Below, one piece after another: positions 5,088 to 8,264 of a stretch of DNA of 8,264 nucleotides. The translations under genes were made by a program, and so were the position numbers. The notes beneath the pieces were generated by a model. That model saw nothing but the letters and a program-made list of their open reading frames with translations. It was not told where the DNA came from and made no database searches. The DNA is taken from assembly GCA_019057975.1 (NCBI GenBank), contig JAHLWJ010000190.1:1-8264 (forward strand). The letters are read 5' to 3'. Positions within the stretch are counted from its first letter, which is position 1, and each line of letters opens with the position of its first letter. This DNA is from Promethearchaeota archaeon (GTDB lineage: Archaea; Asgardarchaeota; Lokiarchaeia; Sigynarchaeales; SOKP01).

Positions 5088-5507
5088 TTAATTATTTTTT
5101 GATTTTTTAAATAATCTCTTCCGCCATGGTAGCTTAATAATATCTTTAAGTTCCTTTACTTCTTTCCGGAGTTCCTGGATCTCTTTTTTCTGGTCCGCAA
5201 TATTTACCAGGCTATTTGATATTACTTCTAAAAACTTATACTGCTGTTCTACTACGATTTCTTCTATTACTTCAATATTTCTGCTAAACTCCTGGCCTAA
5301 CCGCTCTTTAATTTCTTCTGCGGTTTTACTGTTGTTTGCCATTTCGCAGATAATTCGCAAAACCTCTAATGTTTCCTTTTTATACCTTTTTTTTCTTCCA
5401 CTTCCTATAGATAATATAAATTCCGGATATCTATCCCTATAATATCTAGCTGTGCTTTCTGGGATCTTTAAGATTTTAGCCATTTTAGTTATGTTATAGA
5501 ATTCCAT
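5088..5507 (-). CDS. MerR-like HTH protein with C-terminal coiled coil
   Basis: The 139-aa product starts with a MerR-type winged helix: FYNITKMAKILKIPESTARYYRDRYPEFI with the wing GRKKRYKKETLEVLRII (residues 3-55). A long helical segment follows, with heptad-like EIQELRKEVKELKDIIKL at about residues 108-125, and a basic end. Proteins with this build occur on Gram-positive plasmids and phages, often beside rep genes, and resemble the RacA/KfrA type of DNA-binding plus coiled-coil architecture. It is therefore a candidate for partition, copy control or DNA organisation; the lack of an effector-binding domain argues against a classic MerR sensor. AGGTG lies before the ATG. It sits 24 nt after the nuclease gene and 12 nt before rep. 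Confidence 0.75.
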   Translation of the reverse strand: MEFYNITKMAKILKIPESTARYYRDRYPEFILSIGSGRKKRYKKETLEVLRIICEMANNSKTAEEIKERLGQEFSRNIEVIEEIVVEQQYKFLEVISNSLVNIADQKKEIQELRKEVKELKDIIKLPWRKRLFKKSKNN

Positions 5508-5531
5508 TTTTAAACACCTATTTTAGATAAT

Positions 5532-5840
5532 TCACTTTTCCCTATAATGTATTGGAGGATTTTTTATATAGTTCATTGCATTTTGCAATATTTTTAAGTT
5601 ATCTTTAGCATAACCTAGCAGAAGATTACATTTATGACATAAAAGACCTCTCAGCTTTCTTGTTTTATGATTGTGATCTACTTCAAGCCGCTTAAGTGAA
5701 ATTGTCTTTTTACAAATTGCACAGCTATTATTTTGTTCCTCATAAAGTTCTTCTATGATTTTATGGGTTAAGCCATGGCGTCTATATTTACAATCTTTTA
5801 AATATTCTTCATATGATGTATTTTCTATTCCCCAGTTCAT
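5532..5840 (-). CDS. Endonuclease VII-like HNH nuclease
   Basis: The 102-aa product matches the recombination endonuclease VII domain pattern. After RRHGLTHKIIEELYEEQ come a zinc pair C40-x2-C43 (SCAICKK), the catalytic VDHNH (residues 54-58), RGLLC and a second zinc pair C68-x2-C71 followed by N72 and LLLGYAKDN. The family cleaves branched DNA such as Holliday junctions, or acts as a nicking/HNH endonuclease in phages. It begins with an ATG overlapping the stop of the lysine-rich gene (ATGA). In many phages the same domain is fused behind a lysine-rich repeat region, so here the two parts appear to be separate, coupled proteins. All key residues are present, so it should be active. Confidence 0.85.
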   Translation of the reverse strand: MNWGIENTSYEEYLKDCKYRRHGLTHKIIEELYEEQNNSCAICKKTISLKRLEVDHNHKTRKLRGLLCHKCNLLLGYAKDNLKILQNAMNYIKNPPIHYREK

Positions 5841-6250
5841 TTCTTACTATTTTCTTTAGCTTTATCACGATTATTTTTGTAATATATTCTTTTTGCTTTC
5901 TTTATTTTTTCACGATTATTTTTGTAATATATTCTTGATTTTTCTTTTATTTTTTCAGGATTATTTTTAGCATATCTCCTTGATTTTTCTTTTAATTTTT
6001 CAGGATTGTTTTTTTTATATTTTATATTATATTCTTTTATTTTTTTAGGATTGTTTTTTCTATATCTTTTACTGCGTTCTTTTTCTTTCTCACGATTATT
6101 TTTGTAATATATTCTAGCATTTTCATTTACTTTCTTACGATTATTTTTTCTCCATTTTCTAAGCCTTTTTCTTTTTTTTTCTTTTACTTTTTTAGGATTA
6201 CTTTTTGCCTTTATTTTAGTTTTCATTGCCTCTTGCTTTTCTATAGTCAT
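5837..6250 (-). CDS. Lysine-rich protein with seven 15-aa repeats, partner of the nuclease
   Basis: The 137-aa product is almost half Lys/Arg. From about residue 35 it consists of a 15-residue repeat of the form KNN-(R/P)-EK-x-KE-x-SRxYY, present about seven times (the last partial). At the DNA level the 45-bp units are partly identical, for example attatttttgtaatatattc near 5869, 5917 and 6097. Such repeats are known as the N-terminal extension of phage endonuclease VII-like proteins, where they probably bind nucleic acid nonspecifically. The stop overlaps the nuclease ATG by 4 nt. The annotated ATG at 6250 has only a weak, distant ribosome binding site; a second ATG eight codons later has AGAGG close upstream. 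Repeat slippage could change its length. Confidence 0.75.
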   Translation of the reverse strand: MTIEKQEAMKTKIKAKSNPKKVKEKKRKRLRKWRKNNRKKVNENARIYYKNNREKEKERSKRYRKNNPKKIKEYNIKYKKNNPEKLKEKSRRYAKNNPEKIKEKSRIYYKNNREKIKKAKRIYYKNNRDKAKENSKK

Positions 6251-6261
6251 TTTTAATTAAA

Positions 6262-6307
6262 ATAACCTTAAATTTCAGTTTTAAGGCTTCTTAATAGTAT
6301 ATCATTA
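6262..6307. repeat. 45-bp imperfect direct repeat, copy A
   Basis: This segment, just upstream of the lysine-rich gene, aligns with 7446-7490 in the same orientation with few mismatches. The best-conserved parts are aatttca(g/a)ttttaag(g/a)cttctt and atatcatta. It may be a duplicated regulatory region. In this copy it includes the inverted repeat CCTTAAA-N7-TTTAAGG (6266-6286); in the other copy the left arm has decayed. Confidence 0.7.
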
Positions 6308-6352
6308 TTCTAACCTTTTAAGTTCCTTAAATAGCCTTTTAAGTACTTTAAA
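6266..6352. promoter_or_regulatory. Cluster of TTTTAAG/CTTAAA operator-like repeats upstream of the lysine-rich gene
   Basis: Between the XRE-like gene and the lysine-rich gene are an inverted repeat CCTTAAA-N7-TTTAAGG (6266-6286) and two tandem boxes 21 bp apart, ccttttaagttccttaaa (6314-6331) and ccttttaagtactttaaa (6335-6352). The second box is nearly palindromic. The 21-bp step equals two helical turns. The neighbouring XRE-like protein is the most likely binder. A minus-strand TATACT could be a -10 box at about 6296-6301, but no good -35 is seen. Confidence 0.4.
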
Positions 6353-6353
6353 A

Positions 6354-6704
6354 TTAATTCTGTCTATATTTTACCATTGATTTTTTTAGTTTGTTTAAAA
6401 ATTTTCTATCTTGGTCCAGAATCTTCAATAACTGCAAAATCCGGTATTCGTAAAAATAATATGGTGATAGATTAAAATAATCGGCGAATTCTTCCATTAT
6501 TTTTTTCTTAGGGATTTTACCAGGTCCATATTTACAATAGTGCTGCACAAAACTATCACTATGGTATTTATCTTTATTGCCGCACCGGGAATTATAAGAC
6601 ATTCCCAGGGCAAGTTTTTCATAGGACAATTTTGCTTTTTTTCTTAGATCTTCTAAGGACCGGCCAAAATCTTTATATGATTTTTCTTTTGGTAATTTAT
6701 ACAA
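6354..6704 (-). CDS. XRE-like helix-turn-helix protein
   Basis: The 116-aa product has a Cro/CI-like HTH: FGRSLEDLRKKAKLSYEKLALGM (residues about 13-35), then a longer than usual, Gly/Tyr-rich connection, then EEFADYFNLSPYYFYEYRI, matching the last helices of the XRE fold. The connection holds two cysteines (NSRCG and HYCKYG), which could be an inserted recognition element. The start is a TTG at 6704, one base after the stop of the 105-aa gene, with AGGA eight bases upstream; no ATG lies close by. It is probably a repressor controlling this operon or the capsid promoter. Operator-like repeats lie directly after its stop. Confidence 0.65.
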   Translation of the reverse strand: MYKLPKEKSYKDFGRSLEDLRKKAKLSYEKLALGMSYNSRCGNKDKYHSDSFVQHYCKYGPGKIPKKKIMEEFADYFNLSPYYFYEYRILQLLKILDQDRKFLNKLKKSMVKYRQN

Positions 6705-6705
6705 T

Positions 6706-7023
6706 TTAAAATCCTAAAACAGTTTTTTTGAGATCCTCTGCATTTTCAAGTACATAAAGGACCGCCTTTTCAATCTTTGTGATTTCAATTCCGAGCATAA
6801 TATCCTCTAGTTCTATTATCAGATGTTTAAATTCCTTTGGTATTATTGCTTGAAGTTCATTCAGTATTTGATTTTTTTTTCTAATAATGGAATCTTCTGA
6901 TTTAATCCTGGCAGATATAATATCCATTATTTTTTCTCTTATGAATGGTGTTAGGTCCTTAAATTCGTTGTGAATCTCTGTTTTTGCGGTTGGTAGCAGA
7001 AAAACGTTGCTTATCTTTGTCAT
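6706..7023 (-). CDS. Unrecognised 105-aa helical protein
   Basis: The product (MTKISNVFLLPTAKTEIHNEF at the start, ENAEDLKKTVLGF at the end) is mainly helical and has no membrane segment, cysteine pair or known motif. The start is well supported by AAGGAAGG seven bases before the ATG. It is followed by the XRE-like gene with a one-base gap, so they are translated from the same mRNA. Its leader is the region covered by the antisense RNA candidate, which makes it the first gene under that control. By position it could be a copy-control or maintenance protein; no function can be claimed. Confidence 0.65.
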   Translation of the reverse strand: MTKISNVFLLPTAKTEIHNEFKDLTPFIREKIMDIISARIKSEDSIIRKKNQILNELQAIIPKEFKHLIIELEDIMLGIEITKIEKAVLYVLENAEDLKKTVLGF

Positions 7024-7026
7024 TGA

Positions 7027-7055
7027 TTGCCTTCCTTTTTTATTTTGTTTATAAT
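7027..7055 (+). promoter_or_regulatory. Plus-strand promoter of the antisense RNA candidate
   Basis: TTGCCT (7027-7032) and a perfect TATAAT (7050-7055) are separated by 17 bp. The -35 box matches the consensus at 4 of 6 positions. It is the only promoter-like signal I see facing plus, and it points into the two hairpins that follow at 7064 and 7089. It overlaps the ribosome binding site and start of the 105-aa gene on the other strand, so transcription in the two directions should interfere. Confidence 0.55.
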
Positions 7056-7061
7056 CTTATT

Positions 7062-7122
7062 TGACCATCTTTGTCAGATGGTTGCCTTAGCTTGGGGTTT
7101 CGGCCCCAAGCTTTTATTATTT
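7062..7122 (+). ncRNA. Candidate antisense small RNA (two hairpins, intrinsic terminator)
   Basis: A transcript starting about seven bases after TATAAT would be about 55-60 nt. It would fold into ACCATCT-TTGTC-AGATGGT (7064-7082), a 7-bp stem, and AGCTTGGGG-TTTCGG-CCCCAAGCT (7089-7112), a perfect 9-bp GC-rich stem followed by TTTATTATTT. The second hairpin has the form of an intrinsic terminator only on the plus strand. The RNA would be fully complementary to the mRNA between the RHH gene and the 105-aa gene. Short antisense RNAs in this position control plasmid copy number in several families, for example RNAII between copG and repB in pMV158. Its loop contains UUCG, which fits the YUNR loop motif common in antisense RNAs. 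Confidence 0.55.
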
Positions 7123-7290
7123 AATCTCTTTCCAATCCGGATATTTTTTTAATTGCTTAGGTAGATATTCTTTTAAGGCTTCTAGGACTATTGTATTTTT
7201 ATTGATTCTCTCTTTGAATCTTAAAAACTCTATGGCTTTATTTATGCTTGGTGGTAAATAAATTGTAAATTTTACTGATTCTTTTATCAT
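7117..7290 (-). CDS. 57-aa ribbon-helix-helix (CopG/Arc-like) regulator
   Basis: The short product begins MIKESVKFTIYLPPSINKAIEFL and continues RINKNTIVLEALKEYL. This is the ribbon-helix-helix pattern: a strand with alternating residues (VKFTIYL, residues 6-12), helix 1 (INKAIEFLRF), a turn, and helix 2 (NTIVLEALKEYL). Such proteins dimerise and bind operators through the strand; CopG on small plasmids represses its own promoter and the rep operon. AAAGGA lies five bases before the ATG. It is the first gene after the strong promoter at 7351-7323, which has an inverted repeat over the -10 box, consistent with autoregulation. Its stop codon lies within the tail of the convergent antisense RNA. 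Confidence 0.8.
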   Translation of the reverse strand: MIKESVKFTIYLPPSINKAIEFLRFKERINKNTIVLEALKEYLPKQLKKYPDWKEIK

Positions 7291-7316
7291 TTTATCCTTT
7301 CATAAATTCTATTTAA

Positions 7317-7351
7317 TATTACAATATAAAGGATTAATGTAATAATATCAA
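7317..7351 (-). promoter_or_regulatory. Promoter of the control/replication operon with overlapping operator
   Basis: TTGATA (7351-7346) and TATATT (7328-7323) are 17 bp apart on the minus strand, a near-consensus sigma-70 promoter and the best in the window. A perfect inverted repeat TATTACA-N14-TGTAATA (7317-7344) covers the -10 box and most of the spacer. Transcription would start near 7316, about 26 nt before the RHH gene. The likely repressor is the RHH protein it expresses. Confidence 0.7.
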
Positions 7352-7608
7352 GTATTTATAAAAAATGAAGCTTTGTAGTCAATTCTGAGGCCTTTAAATT
7401 TTATGTTAATCCTTTTATACCTTTAAAAGATTAAGCCTGTTTTTTATAACTCTAATTTCAATTTTAAGACTTCTTCATAGGATATCATTAAAATTTTATT
7501 ATCTCTTAAATTTATCCCCAAATTTTAACGATTAGGCTATTTTGATTATATATTCCATACCTGGATGCTGGATTTTCATCTGTTTATTATTTTTAAGCTA
7601 TACATAAT
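7352..7608. other. Non-coding AT-rich spacer between the fibre gene end and the control operon
   Basis: No gene is supported; the longest minus frame starting at an ATG here is about 15 codons. It holds copy B of the 45-bp repeat (7446-7490) and a box, ccttttatacctttaaaa (about 7421-7438), like the operator-like boxes at 6314-6352. No clear intrinsic terminator follows the receptor-binding protein gene, so some readthrough into the replication operon is possible. Confidence 0.55.
7446..7490. repeat. 45-bp imperfect direct repeat, copy B
   Basis: This segment aligns with 6262-6307. It keeps the order of conserved blocks (aatttcaattttaag, cttctt, atatcatta), but one arm of the inverted repeat has lost pairing. 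It lies about 95 bp upstream of the RHH promoter. Confidence 0.7.
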
Positions 7609-8211
7609 TTATCTTGATAATAGGTGAACTGTAAGATGTGTATATTCTTTTTCAGCATTAACATCTACTGTATCAACTCCTGCTATGTGAATGGCAAATA
7701 ATTCTATATAGTCTCCTGCTTCTAAATATGCTATATCCCCAAGGTGTGTTGCACATCCATCAGCTATAGATATGGTCTGGATACTTTTTTTAATAAAAAT
7801 AGTATTATTTTTCTTTATACCTGCTCCATACAGTTTATTTGCCACAAGACTTGTAGGATCAAAACTAACTCCAGCTTCTATTAAATAATATCCAGTAACT
7901 GGTATATCGAATCTGTTATTTGTTACAGCATCGAAATCAGAGCCTACATCATAATCTTCAGAATCAAGCAATAATTTTATCCAAGCACTTGAGACTAAAT
8001 TTAGTTGATTTGCAGATAAATATGCTCTTGCTTTTACATTAGTCTGTATTATCTTGTCGCCACTAAAAACAATATCATCATCAAATGTCTTCTTGCCTAT
8101 AATGGTTTGTATTCCAGAAAGAGTAACTAAATCACTAATGACATTTTGTAATCCTATCTGGCTTCTCTGGTCTGTAATGTTAGCATTGGTAATTTCTGTA
8201 ACTCCTGCTCC
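7609..8211 (-). CDS. Tail/baseplate receptor-binding protein, C-terminal part (C1q-like domain)
   Basis: From 8211 the frame encodes 200 residues to a TAA at 7611-7609. It opens GAGVTEITNANITDQRSQIG, the continuation expected after the N-terminal part at 424-2. A short helical/linker stretch follows, then from about residue 60 a C1q/TNF-like jelly-roll pattern: KARAYLSANQLNLVSSAWIKLLLDSEDYDVGSDFD, TNNRFDIPVTGYYLIEAGVSF, and the closing YLEAGDYIELFAIHIAG...YTHLTVHLLSR. This domain is common at the tips of phage fibres, where it trimerises and binds cell-surface ligands. Upstream in the same frame there is no ATG or GTG with a ribosome binding site; the only nearby non-ATG start is a TTG at 7971 inside the domain. 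This is therefore the 3' half of one gene broken by a single-base shift, not an independent gene. Confidence 0.75.
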   Translation of the reverse strand, partial: GAGVTEITNANITDQRSQIGLQNVISDLVTLSGIQTIIGKKTFDDDIVFSGDKIIQTNVKARAYLSANQLNLVSSAWIKLLLDSEDYDVGSDFDAVTNNRFDIPVTGYYLIEAGVSFDPTSLVANKLYGAGIKKNNTIFIKKSIQTISIADGCATHLGDIAYLEAGDYIELFAIHIAGVDTVDVNAEKEYTHLTVHLLSR

Positions 8212-8264
8212 ACATCTACTATTGCTAAATCCAGAGCATCATCTGGTAAGTCTGGTACGACTGG
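8210..8264. repeat. Right copy of the 55-bp terminal direct repeat (circular overlap)
   Basis: These bases are identical to 1-55. The C-terminal frame of the receptor-binding protein meets a TGA at 8239-8241 within this copy, whereas the N-terminal frame is open through the whole repeat. The frame change therefore lies in contiguous sequence at about 8208-8212 and is not created by joining the ends. Confidence 0.9.

Noticed and set aside
7089..7112. Intrinsic terminator for the RHH mRNA on the minus strand
   Set aside because: The minus-strand sequence after the hairpin is AAGGCAACC, with no U-tract; the T-rich tail is on the plus strand only.
7609..7971. A separate 120-aa protein starting from the TTG at 7971
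   Set aside because: The TTG lies in the middle of the C1q-like domain, without a ribosome binding site, and coding similarity continues upstream to 8211.
8154..8215. Programmed -1 ribosomal frameshift in the receptor-binding protein
   Set aside because: The bases around the shift contain no X-XXY-YYZ slippery heptamer and no adjacent stable structure was seen.

Overview
The window looks like a complete small circular replicon. Its first 55 bases (1-55) are repeated exactly as its last 55 (8210-8264). That is the signature of an assembled circle with a one-k-mer overlap, and it implies a unit of about 8.2 kb. Every convincing gene lies on the minus strand. The DNA is strongly AT-rich, proteins are lysine/isoleucine/asparagine-rich, and many starts follow AGGAG-type ribosome binding sites. 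This fits a low-GC bacterial host, probably a clostridia-like Bacillota or another AT-rich anaerobe. The host call is inference; nothing in the window fixes it.

Replication and control half (about 7351 down to 3196, in transcription order): a strong promoter with an overlapping inverted repeat; a 57-aa ribbon-helix-helix (CopG-like) protein; a plus-strand small-RNA candidate with its own promoter, two hairpins and a U-rich end, antisense to the leader of the next gene; a 105-aa protein of unknown function; an XRE-like HTH protein; a lysine-rich 15-aa-repeat protein overlapping by ATGA an endonuclease VII/HNH-type protein; a MerR-like HTH plus coiled-coil protein; and a 454-aa plasmid-type replication initiator. 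Five 22-bp iterons run into the 3' end of the initiator gene. Three TAAAGAT 11-mers lie about 54 bp away, so the replication origin is probably at about 3500-3715. A 27-bp GC-rich direct repeat flanks the AT-rich part of this origin region.

Virion half (about 2900 down to 1, then 8211 to 7609 across the junction): a promoter and a roughly 290-nt structured leader; the C-terminal remnant of a lost gene; a gp6-like head-tail connector; an HK97-fold major capsid protein; a 38-aa basic protein; and a tail/baseplate receptor-binding protein with a C1q-like C-terminal domain. The last gene spans the circle junction and carries a one-base frameshift exactly there. No terminase, portal, prohead protease, tail tube, tape measure, lysis gene or integrase is visible.

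Taken together this reads as an iteron plasmid carrying a minimal, incomplete set of virion genes. It could be a capsid-encoding satellite, a phage-plasmid reduced to a dependent form, or a plasmid that captured a capsid cassette. The copy-control region (RHH repressor plus antisense RNA) resembles the logic of pMV158-type plasmids, but here it sits in front of an iteron-type initiator.
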